Shown in pieces: positions 1 to 6,959 of a DNA stretch of 11,719 nucleotides. Origin of the DNA: Balneolales bacterium (GTDB lineage Bacteria > Bacteroidota > Rhodothermia > Balneolales > Natronogracilivirgulaceae); assembly GCA_007127695.1 (NCBI GenBank), contig SKYW01000160.1, positions 1 to 11,719 of the forward strand. The letters are read 5' to 3'. Position 1 is the stretch's first letter. Every line of letters starts with the position of its first letter. The position numbers and the translations under genes were made by a program. A model generated the notes under the pieces. That model saw nothing but the letters and a program-made list of their open reading frames with translations. It had not been told where the DNA came from and ran no database searches.

Positions 1-17
1 CCCATATAACATATTGA

Positions 18-48
18 ATTATAACCGGATAGCGCATAAGTGTGTCAG
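18..48 (-). promoter_or_regulatory. Sigma-70-like promoter for a leftward gene beyond the left edge
   Basis: On the minus strand a perfect TATAAT (-10, positions 23-18) is preceded by CTGACA (-35, positions 48-43; 5 of 6 matches to TTGACA) with a slightly long 19-bp spacer. The same GTTATAAT context occurs at the cspA promoter at the other end of the window. An ATG at 5-3 lies just downstream, so the driven gene, if real, starts at or beyond the window edge. The -35 lies inside an inverted repeat (43-68). The call rests on sequence match only. Confidence 0.4.
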
Positions 49-68
49 CTATGGCAAGCCAGCTGACA
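43..68. repeat. 8-bp inverted repeat overlapping the -35 (possible operator)
   Basis: TGTCAGCT (43-50) and AGCTGACA (61-68) are perfect reverse complements separated by 10 bp. No T-run follows on either strand, so it does not look like an intrinsic terminator. One arm contains the predicted -35 of the leftward promoter, the usual placement of a repressor operator. An RNA hairpin is the alternative. Confidence 0.4.
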
Positions 69-128
69 GACCACTAAAGGTAAGAATATTATTGGAAAGG
101 TAGCACTCCGAATCTGAAGGATTCTCAG

Positions 129-145
129 AAAAACCGGTATCCGGT
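129..145 (-). terminator. Short intrinsic terminator candidate after the anti-sigma gene
   Basis: On the minus strand the stem ACCGG-ATA-CCGGT (145-133) is followed immediately by a run of Ts (about TTTTTC). It sits about 57 nt past the stop of the anti-sigma gene, where the sigma/anti-sigma transcript would be expected to end. The stem is only 5 bp, so termination is plausible but not strong. Confidence 0.4.
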
Positions 146-202
146 GTTGCGAAAAAAGTATCTGAAAAATGGTTTCTGTATCGGAAAGGGCAATAGGCAA
201 AT

Positions 203-805
203 CTAATATCGGTTACCGGTCAGATGAAAATCGCGAAATACAGGCGAAAGTATGGTTTGAGGAGTTCCGGAATTGCCGGGTACGGCATCATCCTTCAGCA
301 GGGAATCTACCGGAGCGCTTTCGGCGCCATGCTCCTCATTTCCAACATAGACGAAACTGCTGTGGCCATTCCAGACGCGGAACAGCTCCTGATAGGTATC
401 TTGTGATTGGAAGGATGCGGGTACCTGTGCACCTGCTGCGGTTATTGTCTGATCGCCTTCTGATTCGCTGGTGATAACATCCAATGGCAGTAGGTAGGCC
501 GTCGAAATCAGCAAACTGAAGAGTACGATAGCCGCTGTGGCCAGCAATCCTGGGTTGTTCCAGCTGCCGCCGAAAAACTGTTGCTGACTTGAGTATTCTT
601 TTGCGTGATCTATGACCGCCTCGGAAATATTTGGAGGCGGCGTCAGCTCAGGCAGGTTTCTTAGTTTTTTCCAGGTGCTTTTCAGACTCTCCACTTCAAT
701 GAGCAGGTTTTGATCGTGATTCATCGCCTGCTCAACAAGCGTTATTTCTGATGGATCCAGTTCGTCAAAAACGTATTTGATACAAAGCTCATCTACGTTC
801 GACAT
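203..805 (-). CDS. Membrane anti-sigma factor partnered with the upstream ECF sigma factor
   Basis: Probable single-pass inner-membrane protein that holds the adjacent ECF sigma factor inactive until an envelope signal arrives. With the start chosen here it is 200 aa. It has a cytoplasmic N-domain (about 1-80, including YVFDELDPSE and an EVESLKSTWKKL helix), one hydrophobic segment at about 85-107, and a polar periplasmic tail. The zinc anti-sigma signature H-x3-C-x2-C is absent, so this is a non-zinc type. The gene overlaps the end of the sigma gene, implying translational coupling. Start: an in-frame TTG (835) and ATG (823) exist further upstream. I prefer the ATG at 805 because the ATG at 823 has its AAGGA only 2 nt away, while GGAAAAG lies about 10 nt before 805. 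Function is inferred from synteny and topology; there is no recognisable catalytic motif. Confidence 0.75.
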   Translation of the reverse strand: MSNVDELCIKYVFDELDPSEITLVEQAMNHDQNLLIEVESLKSTWKKLRNLPELTPPPNISEAVIDHAKEYSSQQQFFGGSWNNPGLLATAAIVLFSLLISTAYLLPLDVITSESEGDQTITAAGAQVPASFQSQDTYQELFRVWNGHSSFVYVGNEEHGAESAPVDSLLKDDAVPGNSGTPQTILSPVFRDFHLTGNRY

Positions 806-1418
806 ATTGGGTTTCTTTTCCATGTTCCTTGTCAAACATTTTTCTCAGGTTAATCAGAGCATACCTCATTCTTCCAAGCGCCGTATTGATCGAGACGTTG
901 GTGAGTTCGGCAATCTCCTTGAATGACATCTCATAATAGTGACGCAGCATTACAACTTCCCGCTGTTCCTTGGGAAGCTTGGAGATGTGTTTCATCAGGC
1001 TGTCTTTTGCTTCATCTTTTTCGATAACCTCCTGGGCATCGTCAAGCGTCTCATCGGTCAGCCTGTCATAGAAGTCGTAATCCGGGTCATCCTGGGCGTT
1101 CACATCCACAAAGCGCTTCTTCTTGCGCAGATAGTCGATTGTGGCATTATGAGCGATACGCATGACCCATGCAATCCACTTGCCCTGCTCGTTGTAGGTC
1201 TCGTCCATCTTGGTAATGACCTTGGTGAACGTCTCCTGAAAGATATCGTTCGCCGTTTCGGCATTCCCCACCATGCTGTAGATATAAGAATATATCTTTG
1301 ACTGGTGGCGGTCCAGCAGTTGCCGAAAAGCTTCCTGGTCATTGTTTCTGCGATAGCGCAGAACCAGTTCATGGTCGTCGACCTGATGCAGGGGTTTATG
1401 TGATTTGTGCGACATCAT
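789..1418 (-). CDS. ECF-family RNA polymerase sigma factor (sigma-70 family)
   Basis: Alternative sigma factor that directs RNA polymerase to a stress regulon. The 209-aa length is normal for the ECF group. Region 2 spans about 25-102, with the core-binding helix around GNAETANDIFQETF (51-64) and a -10-recognition helix around WIAWVMRIAHNATIDYLRKK (81-100). After an acidic linker (about 108-138), region 4 spans about 140-195 with the helix-turn-helix EMSFKEIAELTNVSINTALG (163-182) that reads the -35. Tandem ATGs begin at 1418 and 1415, and AAAGG lies 5 nt upstream of the first, so 1418 is a good start. The 3' end overlaps the anti-sigma gene, the classic cotranscribed pair. ECF factors often autoregulate; a GGAAC element lies upstream at 1472-1468 on the minus strand, but I cannot define a matching -10. 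Confidence 0.93.
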   Translation of the reverse strand: MMSHKSHKPLHQVDDHELVLRYRRNNDQEAFRQLLDRHQSKIYSYIYSMVGNAETANDIFQETFTKVITKMDETYNEQGKWIAWVMRIAHNATIDYLRKKKRFVDVNAQDDPDYDFYDRLTDETLDDAQEVIEKDEAKDSLMKHISKLPKEQREVVMLRHYYEMSFKEIAELTNVSINTALGRMRYALINLRKMFDKEHGKETQYVERR

Positions 1419-1450
1419 ATTGACCTTTAACGCTGAGAAATTTATTGATA

Positions 1451-1472
1451 TTGCCTAATTGGCAAGTGTTCC
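1451..1472 (-). promoter_or_regulatory. Inverted repeat and GGAAC element upstream of the sigma gene
   Basis: TTGCC (1451-1455) and GGCAA (1461-1465) form a 15-bp inverted repeat. Directly next to it on the minus strand is GGAAC (1472-1468), which resembles the -35 of many ECF-dependent promoters. These lie 33-54 bp before the sigma start codon. A self-activating ECF promoter is a reasonable reading, but the expected -10 (about 16 nt on) is only an A/T-rich AATATC, so the assignment is tentative. Confidence 0.3.
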
Positions 1473-1564
1473 GGAAAAGAACGGTATCTGTTATCTATAA
1501 GCCTCCGTTTATTTTGTTATCAGGGTATCACATATATTCAAACAATCCTTGAATTGAAATCATT

Positions 1565-1585
1565 TCGCAATTCGCGAATCTGCGA
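1565..1585. repeat. 21-bp imperfect palindrome centred on ATTCGCGAAT
   Basis: ATTCGCGAAT (1570-1579) is a perfect 10-bp palindrome. It is flanked by TCGCA (1565-1569) and TGCGA (1581-1585), which pair across it with one unpaired C (1580). The near-absence of a loop makes it a better dimeric protein-binding site than an RNA hairpin. It lies about 150 bp upstream of the sigma gene. Confidence 0.4.
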
Positions 1586-1634
1586 CATTTATATCTAACT
1601 CACAATACAAATCATTACACGGTTACACCTAGTC

Positions 1635-1658
1635 CCCACTAAAACTTTTTTTAGCGGG
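1635..1658 (-). terminator. Strong hairpin downstream of uvrC
   Basis: On the minus strand CCCGCTAAAA and TTTTAGTGGG pair over 10 bp (one G-U wobble) around a 4-nt AAAG loop. On the plus strand the wobble becomes an A-C mismatch, so the minus transcript is the favoured strand. It starts 58 nt after the uvrC stop codon and probably marks the uvrC mRNA end. No T-run follows, so it may be an RNA-stabilising 3' hairpin or a Rho-linked site rather than a canonical intrinsic terminator. Confidence 0.5.
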
Positions 1659-1716
1659 TTACTGATTACTTATACGCACCTGATTATCCCAGGTTCATTT
1701 TGCCTTAAAAAAGCAC

Positions 1717-3558
1717 TCAACGCCTCTCCTCTTTCCGAAAATGTGCATGCACCGCTTTTGCTGCTTTATCACCTGTGATCTTCTTGAGCTCAGGAATATC
1801 CTGATGCATTATTTCCGGTATCGATCCATATTCCTTCAATAGTTTATCTGCTGTCTTTTTACCAATGCCCGGTATCTCTTCCAGTTCGGATCGAAACGTT
1901 TTTCTACTGCGCACATCCCTGTGGAATTGAATGGCAAACCGGTGGGCTTCATCACGAATTCTCTGAAGCAGTTTCAGGCTTGAGGATGTTTTAGGGATCA
2001 TGACAGGATCGCGCGAGCCTGGGTAAAAAACCTCTTCCAGGCGTTTTGCCAGGCCAATTACCGGTACATCAGACCCCATTCCTGCTTCGTAAAGTGCGCT
2101 TACGGCACTGGACAGCTGTCCCTTGCCACCATCCACCACTATCAGGTCGGGAATCTGCCGGCCCTCCTTTTTCACTCTTCGATAATGCCGTCCGATGACC
2201 TCTCTCATGGATGCGAAATCATCAGGCCCATCCACCCCGCGCACATGAAACCGCTTGTAACTGCTCTTTCGGGGCTGACCGTCAACAAAACATACCAGGG
2301 AAGCCACGGTAAAGGCACCCTGAAAGTTGGATATGTCGAAACACTCGATCCGGCGTGGCATCCGCTGGAGAATCAGATCCCGTTTCAGAGCCTGAACCGA
2401 ATGCGGGACCCGTCCCTGATCGGCTTTTATTTTTTCCAGCAGCCATTCCTTCAGGAGCATCCTGGCATTTGAAGCGGCCATCTGTACAATTTGTGCCTTT
2501 TCACCTCTCTGCGGTTTGGTTATCGGAACCTTTTTCCCTCTTTTCTGCCAAAGATATTCAAACAGCGGTTCATCATTATGGATGTCGTGACTGCAACAGA
2601 CCTCATCCGGTATCACTCCGGATAGCTCACCGGTGTAATAATCCTCCATAAAAGCCTGAAGGAGCATCCCCTCTGTGCGGCCTTCAATATTTTTTAGATA
2701 GCGGTGGTATTTGCCGACCAGTTTTCCTTCACGGATCTGCAATAGCACTCCGCATGCAATGTTTTCATCCCAATCCGAATCCAGTGCAAAGACATCCCGG
2801 TCAAGGCCGTCCGGCGTGACCATCTTCATTTTTTCGCTGAATCTTTTGAGTGCCAGCATTCCGTCCCTGACATTGGCAGCCTGCTCATACTGAAGTGCCT
2901 CTGCAAGCTCTTCCATTTCAAGCTTCAGGTCCCGGATAAGCTCTTTTGTTCGGCCATTGAGCAGACGCGTCACCTGATCCAGCCGGGCCCGGTACTCTTC
3001 AAGGTGCAATTCACCGGAACAGTTTTCAAAATAATCCTCAAAGCAGCGGCCCCATTTCGGCAATCCTTTGCTGCGATCGATCATACGGGAGGAACATGCG
3101 CAGGTACAGAGTTGGAACGCCTTGCGTATGGTTTCAAGCATGAGCTTCATTTTGCCGACATGGTCATATGGACCATAGTAGCGGCTGCCGTCACGAACTA
3201 TGGTGCGGGTGGGGAACACGCGCGGCCTATCCTCTGCCGTCACGCAGATATAAGGATACGATTTATCATCCCGGTAGAGTATGTTGTACCGCGGGCGGAA
3301 CTTTTTGATGAGATTGTTTTCCAGGATGAGGGCTTCTGCCTCTGAGTCGGTAATGATGACTTCGACATCCGCAATCTTCCTGACCAGCGCCTGGATTTTT
3401 CCGGTATGATCGGAGGCATTCTGAAAATAGGATCGCACACGCTGGTTCAACCGTTTCGCCTTACCGACATACAGAACTTCCCCCCCGGCGTCCTTGAACT
3501 GATAAACCCCGGGTTGGGGTGTCAGAGAGTCCAGTTTTTGTTTCAGTTCTTGTGTCAT
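1717..3558 (-). CDS. uvrC: UvrABC excinuclease subunit C
   Basis: Nucleotide-excision-repair endonuclease that makes both incisions around a lesion after UvrB is loaded. The 613-aa length is typical. Domains in order: GIY-YIG nuclease (about 12-95; G17-V-Y19, Y30-V-G32, R40, E80) for the 3' cut; a cysteine region (151-184); the UVR/UvrB-contact helices (about 205-240); an RNase H-like nuclease (about 390-550; D408 in FDISNFQG, D476 in VVDGGKGQ, H539 in RDEAHRF) for the 5' cut; and a C-terminal helix-hairpin-helix DNA-binding tail (about 557-608, EEIPGIGKKTA). The usual C-x7-C-x3-C end of the Fe-S cysteine set reads C172-x7-C180-x3-L184 here, with extra cysteines at 151, 153 and 155. The ATG at 3558 places the GIY motif at the normal distance from the N-terminus. 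It is divergent from the pseudouridine synthase gene, with no repair neighbours. Confidence 0.98.
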   Translation of the reverse strand: MTQELKQKLDSLTPQPGVYQFKDAGGEVLYVGKAKRLNQRVRSYFQNASDHTGKIQALVRKIADVEVIITDSEAEALILENNLIKKFRPRYNILYRDDKSYPYICVTAEDRPRVFPTRTIVRDGSRYYGPYDHVGKMKLMLETIRKAFQLCTCACSSRMIDRSKGLPKWGRCFEDYFENCSGELHLEEYRARLDQVTRLLNGRTKELIRDLKLEMEELAEALQYEQAANVRDGMLALKRFSEKMKMVTPDGLDRDVFALDSDWDENIACGVLLQIREGKLVGKYHRYLKNIEGRTEGMLLQAFMEDYYTGELSGVIPDEVCCSHDIHNDEPLFEYLWQKRGKKVPITKPQRGEKAQIVQMAASNARMLLKEWLLEKIKADQGRVPHSVQALKRDLILQRMPRRIECFDISNFQGAFTVASLVCFVDGQPRKSSYKRFHVRGVDGPDDFASMREVIGRHYRRVKKEGRQIPDLIVVDGGKGQLSSAVSALYEAGMGSDVPVIGLAKRLEEVFYPGSRDPVMIPKTSSSLKLLQRIRDEAHRFAIQFHRDVRSRKTFRSELEEIPGIGKKTADKLLKEYGSIPEIMHQDIPELKKITGDKAAKAVHAHFRKEERR

Positions 3559-3576
3559 TGTGGATGATTATCCATC

Positions 3577-3605
3577 TTCAGATTATCCTTCAGGTAAAGT
3601 ATATT
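3577..3605 (+). promoter_or_regulatory. Sigma-70-like promoter for the pseudouridine synthase gene
   Basis: TTCAGA (3577-3582; 4 of 6 to TTGACA) and TATATT (3600-3605; 5 of 6 to TATAAT) are separated by exactly 17 bp. Transcription would begin near 3612, 10 nt before the chosen ATG at 3622. This argues against the TTG at 3604 as a start, since it falls in the -10. The call rests on sequence match only. Confidence 0.4.
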
Positions 3606-3621
3606 GCACATCAGGGACCAC

Positions 3622-4407
3622 ATGCGTAATGCTGGTGTTCCAGAAAAAATTGTGATAAAAATACGGAGATTTACCATCACGGAAAGGTACAGAAATATCG
3701 ACATCCTTTATGAGGATAATCACTTGCTGGTTGTGTACAAACCGGCAAACATGCTGTCTCAGCGTGATCGTACGGGCGACCGTGACCTGCAGTCCCTTCT
3801 GAAGGAATGGCTTAAAGATAAATACCGGAAACCCGGTGAGGTCTTCCTTGGTCTGGTGCAGCGACTTGACCGGCCAACGCAGGGATTAATGGTATTGGCA
3901 CGCACTTCCAAGGCCGCATCACGGCTCTCGGAGCAGATCCGAAAGCGAACCTTCCTGAAGGAGTATCTTGCCGTGGTTGCGGGAAAGAATATCAAAAGCC
4001 GGGAAATGACCCATCAGCTTGAAAAAGATCCATCCCGAAAAATGGCGGTGGTGGTTACTTCCGGCAGACGCGACCCGCTGGAAAGTGCCGGGAAACAAAA
4101 ATCAGGAGAGTCCGCCGGAAGCAAGCAGGCCGTCCTTAACATAACGCATCTTGAGACGCAGGGTGAACATTCACTGGTAAAAATAGAACTGAAAACCGGT
4201 CGTTTCCACCAGATCCGTGTCCAGCTCGCTGAAGAGGGCATGCCTGTTGCCGGCGACAACAAATACGGCTCGACAGGCAACCAGACCCGTCAGCTTGCAC
4301 TCATGTGTCACAAGATCGCATTTGAACATCCAACCAGGCGGGAACCCATGCAATTCACTGCCGGTTTGCCACAAGAGTTCCCCTGGGACCGGTTCCAAAG
4401 TCACTGA
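3622..4407 (+). CDS. RluA-family RNA pseudouridine synthase
   Basis: Converts uridines to pseudouridine in rRNA or tRNA; the target base cannot be read from the sequence. With the ATG at 3622 the protein is 261 aa. The catalytic motif is RLDRPTQG with nucleophile D83 (residues 81-88), followed by the conserved TSKAASRLSEQ helix. KTGRFHQIRVQLAEEGMPVAG (191-211) and the following DNKYG form the family's uridine-binding segment. No N-terminal S4 domain is present, unlike RluC/RluD. The usual H before RLD is Q80. A polar stretch at about 148-168, rich in G/S/K/E, looks like a surface loop. Start choice: AGGGA lies 4 nt before ATG 3622, whereas the TTG at 3604 has no such site and sits in the promoter -10. 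The gene converges on dsbD with a 10-bp gap. Confidence 0.93.
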   Translation: MRNAGVPEKIVIKIRRFTITERYRNIDILYEDNHLLVVYKPANMLSQRDRTGDRDLQSLLKEWLKDKYRKPGEVFLGLVQRLDRPTQGLMVLARTSKAASRLSEQIRKRTFLKEYLAVVAGKNIKSREMTHQLEKDPSRKMAVVVTSGRRDPLESAGKQKSGESAGSKQAVLNITHLETQGEHSLVKIELKTGRFHQIRVQLAEEGMPVAGDNKYGSTGNQTRQLALMCHKIAFEHPTRREPMQFTAGLPQEFPWDRFQSH

Positions 4408-4417
4408 CCCATCTTTT

Positions 4418-6238
4418 TCAATTCAGATGCTCAACCCTGCGGAGGAATTCATCGGGACCAACGAAGCCCACGACGCGTGCGGCTGCCACTTCATTTCCAT
4501 TTTCATCAAGAAAAACGATCGTGGGCACACCGGCCACGTTGTAATGTCGGCGGATTTCCTCAGATTCGGGTGAGTCGAAGTGCGTTAAATCCACTTTCAA
4601 TCGAACCATGTGATCGGTTGCCTCGATGACACGGGAGTCGGTGAAGGTGATTCGTTCGAGCTCAAGGCAGGGAATGCACCAATCGGCATAGAAGTCCAGC
4701 ACCACAGGTCTGCCTTCGTTCCGGGCCTGCGCAATTTGTTCCTCCTCGTAGGGTTTCCATTCCATTCCCTCTTTCTGCAGGTTCATGATGAAAATGACAC
4801 CCAAGATGATGGCGATGGTTCCAAATGCCATTTTGACTTTTGAAAAAACCGGTGTGCCACGTCCTGATGATTCCAGAAACCCGAGGTAAACCCCTCCAAT
4901 GATAAAACTGATGGGAATAACCCAGTAGGCATCACTGACAGAAATAAAGGGCATCGAAAGGTAGAACAGTGCCAGTGCAACCAGCACAACTCCAAAGACT
5001 TTTTTCACCCAGACCATCCAGACACCCGATTTGGGAAGTTTCGGCAAGAGCCCGGAAAATGTACCAAGAATCAGGTATGGCAGTCCGAGTCCCATCGAAA
5101 GCACAAAAAAGGACCAAAATCCGAATACCGGATCACCCTGGGCACCGATAAATGCAAGAAGGGCAATGATAGGGGGGCCGATACACGGGGCTGCAAATAT
5201 ACCGACTACCAGACCGGAGAAGTAGACGCCAACATATCCTGTCGACGTACCCGTTCCGAGACGGGATGCCATCCAGTATGGTATCTGAATTTCATAGAGG
5301 CCGAACATACTGAGTGCCAGTGCAAAAAGCAGAACACCAATGCCACCCAGGACCCATGGGTGTTGCAGCCATGAACCAAACAGTTCGCCGCTGAATGAGG
5401 CAAGGACTCCCAGGATACTGTACATGGTTGCGATTCCCAGAACATAGATAAGCGCTTTGGAGAAAACCCGGAGCATATTGGGGTCATTCTGTCCACCAAA
5501 TATGGATACCGTTACTGAGAGCATCGGGTAGACGCATGGCGTCAGGTTCAGGGCAAGTCCGATGAAGAACAGTGCCAGGAAAGCCAGCAGAAGTCCCCGC
5601 TCGCGAAACATGGCCTCGATTTCATTGGCAGAGCCGGGTTGGATGGACATATCTGCAGCGGCCATACCCTGATCATAATCTGCAAACACATCCTGGTGAA
5701 TGGCCCGCACCTCTGAATCCTTCTCCACCACGTCAATCAGAATGCTAACCGGCAGATTGGATGGTGCCAGGCAGTTCATGTCATCGCAGGCCTGGACCCT
5801 TGCCGAGCCGGTCATCTCATAAGTGCCTGGCTGGAGGTTTGATGATGCGCGGATGTCAAGGTATACAGGTACCTTGCCGCCGTAAACAAGCAGTGCCTCA
5901 CCGCCGGCAAATGCAAATTCATACTCGTCCGGTTCCGGGTATCGGATATCTGCAATAATGAACCCGTCCTTTGGATCCATGGTAACTTGCGTACCTATCA
6001 GATAATCAAGAGTCGGTATGTGGGCGTTGACATGCCAGGTGTCCGCAATATCAAGAACAACAGCGGCATTGAAAGACTCTCCGGCCGGTACTGCTTCAAC
6101 CGATAGGAATGTTGCGACATCCACTTTTTCCGTGCTTCCCCGAAGTTGTGCCGGGGATTGCGTCACGGATAGTGAGAAAATGGCCAACAGTATACCAACT
6201 GTCAGAAACCGGGAACGGGATGGGATTATTGGGATCAT
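4418..6238 (-). CDS. dsbD: Thiol:disulfide interchange protein DsbD, three-domain
   Basis: Inner-membrane reductase that carries electrons from cytoplasmic thioredoxin to periplasmic thiol proteins. Length is 606 aa (about 565 in E. coli). A Sec signal occupies about 1-31. The N-terminal periplasmic domain (about 40-175) has the acceptor cysteine pair C151-x4-C156. A core of about eight membrane helices (about 213-488) carries C235 in NLTPCVYPM and C352 in FAAPCIGPP, the intramembrane relay pair. The C-terminal thioredoxin-like domain (about 495-606) has C521-I-P-C524 and cis-proline P572 in GVPTIVF. All six relay cysteines are therefore present. Its start lies 27 bp after the stop of the lipoprotein thioredoxin gene, implying one operon in which DsbD could reduce that partner. 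No strong ribosome-binding site is seen before the ATG. Confidence 0.96.
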   Translation of the reverse strand: MIPIIPSRSRFLTVGILLAIFSLSVTQSPAQLRGSTEKVDVATFLSVEAVPAGESFNAAVVLDIADTWHVNAHIPTLDYLIGTQVTMDPKDGFIIADIRYPEPDEYEFAFAGGEALLVYGGKVPVYLDIRASSNLQPGTYEMTGSARVQACDDMNCLAPSNLPVSILIDVVEKDSEVRAIHQDVFADYDQGMAAADMSIQPGSANEIEAMFRERGLLLAFLALFFIGLALNLTPCVYPMLSVTVSIFGGQNDPNMLRVFSKALIYVLGIATMYSILGVLASFSGELFGSWLQHPWVLGGIGVLLFALALSMFGLYEIQIPYWMASRLGTGTSTGYVGVYFSGLVVGIFAAPCIGPPIIALLAFIGAQGDPVFGFWSFFVLSMGLGLPYLILGTFSGLLPKLPKSGVWMVWVKKVFGVVLVALALFYLSMPFISVSDAYWVIPISFIIGGVYLGFLESSGRGTPVFSKVKMAFGTIAIILGVIFIMNLQKEGMEWKPYEEEQIAQARNEGRPVVLDFYADWCIPCLELERITFTDSRVIEATDHMVRLKVDLTHFDSPESEEIRRHYNVAGVPTIVFLDENGNEVAAARVVGFVGPDEFLRRVEHLN

Positions 6239-6265
6239 TACTGTGGTACGTTGTACAAAAAGTTA

Positions 6266-6778
6266 TCAGTTGGATTCGGTATACTGCTGAAATGTCTGTG
6301 TGCGATAGCTCTCGCTTCCTACGAAAGAGAGCATTTTGTGAAATCTTTCCGCCTCTATGAATCCTGGCTGAAGCGCAACAGGTTCGCCCTGCGGGTTGAG
6401 GAAGATGGTGGTTGGAAAGGATTGTACTCCAAATGCAAGAGCCAGATCCTGCATACTGTACGATTGGCACTGAAATGCAACCACGTGTGATGATTCTGCA
6501 TCAATGCGAACAGGAAAAAAATACTGGTCAAGTGCTTCCTGGACTTGTTTATCGGCATAGGTTTCACGATTCATGCGGCGACAGAAACCACACCATTCTG
6601 TATACACATCCAACAGGATGTATCTGCCTTTGTCCAATGCCTGGTTCTGTGCCTCTTCGAGGCTTACCCAAAAATCGTGGTCCTGTTCTGCTGGTTGATT
6701 TTCCACGGCACCACTGTCTGACGAGCAGGAAAGAGCGAACAAGGCAACTAATAGTGGTATAAAAATTCGATAAGGCAT
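6266..6778 (-). CDS. Lipoprotein thioredoxin-like protein (CGFC active site)
   Basis: Probable membrane-anchored periplasmic thiol reductase or oxidoreductase, likely a DsbD client given the operon. With the ATG at 6778 it is 170 aa. Residues 1-17 are a hydrophobic lipoprotein signal ending FALSC with lipidated C18. A thioredoxin fold (about 36-155) has the active site W62-C63-G-F-C66 and cis-proline P122 in SFPTTIFL. An extra cysteine, C104, lies in the central insert FQCQSYSMQ. The open frame extends to an ATG at 6874, but that would put a 32-residue polar stretch before the signal sequence, so I prefer 6778. No clear ribosome-binding site precedes it. Whether it reduces, isomerises or serves cytochrome c maturation cannot be decided from sequence. 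Confidence 0.88.
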   Translation of the reverse strand: MPYRIFIPLLVALFALSCSSDSGAVENQPAEQDHDFWVSLEEAQNQALDKGRYILLDVYTEWCGFCRRMNRETYADKQVQEALDQYFFPVRIDAESSHVVAFQCQSYSMQDLALAFGVQSFPTTIFLNPQGEPVALQPGFIEAERFHKMLSFVGSESYRTQTFQQYTESN

Positions 6779-6819
6779 GCGATATTTTTTGGAGTTCGGG
6801 TAATAATTGAAAAGTCGGT

Positions 6820-6839
6820 CGCCTTGTAACTCGAAGGCG
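6820..6839. repeat. 6-bp inverted repeat between the barrel and thioredoxin genes
   Basis: CGCCTT (6820-6825) and AAGGCG (6834-6839) pair across 8 nt. On the minus strand the stem is followed a few bases later by TTTT. It could end the outer-membrane barrel transcript or attenuate the thioredoxin/dsbD operon in its leader. The stem is short and the T-run is not adjacent. Confidence 0.3.
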
Positions 6840-6959
6840 CGATGTATTGGTACCAGATGCTTTACGGGTGACATAACTTACGCATTTTCTAAAAGCCATG
6901 GACGTCAGTCAGGCATTTGCCAAAAGATGATCCTTAAACATCGATTCAGCATATAACGT

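Larger units (their letters stand above)
1419..1716. other. 298-bp non-coding region between uvrC and the sigma gene
   Basis: No credible coding frame is visible. It must contain the sigma-gene promoter (minus strand) and the 3' untranslated end of uvrC. It carries a 15-bp inverted repeat (1451-1465), a TTCCGGAA palindrome (1469-1476), a 21-bp imperfect palindrome (1565-1585), a strong hairpin (1635-1658) and a weak one, ACCTG/CAGGT (1678-1694). I found no clean sigma-70 promoter with correct spacing. Confidence 0.6.

Noticed and set aside
939..1301. Plus-strand open frame of 120 codons opposite the sigma gene
   Set aside because: It is antisense to a clearly recognised sigma factor and has no family features of its own.
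3604..3621. TTG start of the pseudouridine synthase
   Set aside because: It falls in the predicted -10; the ATG at 3622 has an AGGGA site at suitable distance.
6779..6874. N-terminal 32-residue extension of the thioredoxin lipoprotein
   Set aside because: The extension is polar and would block the lipoprotein signal that begins at the ATG at 6778.
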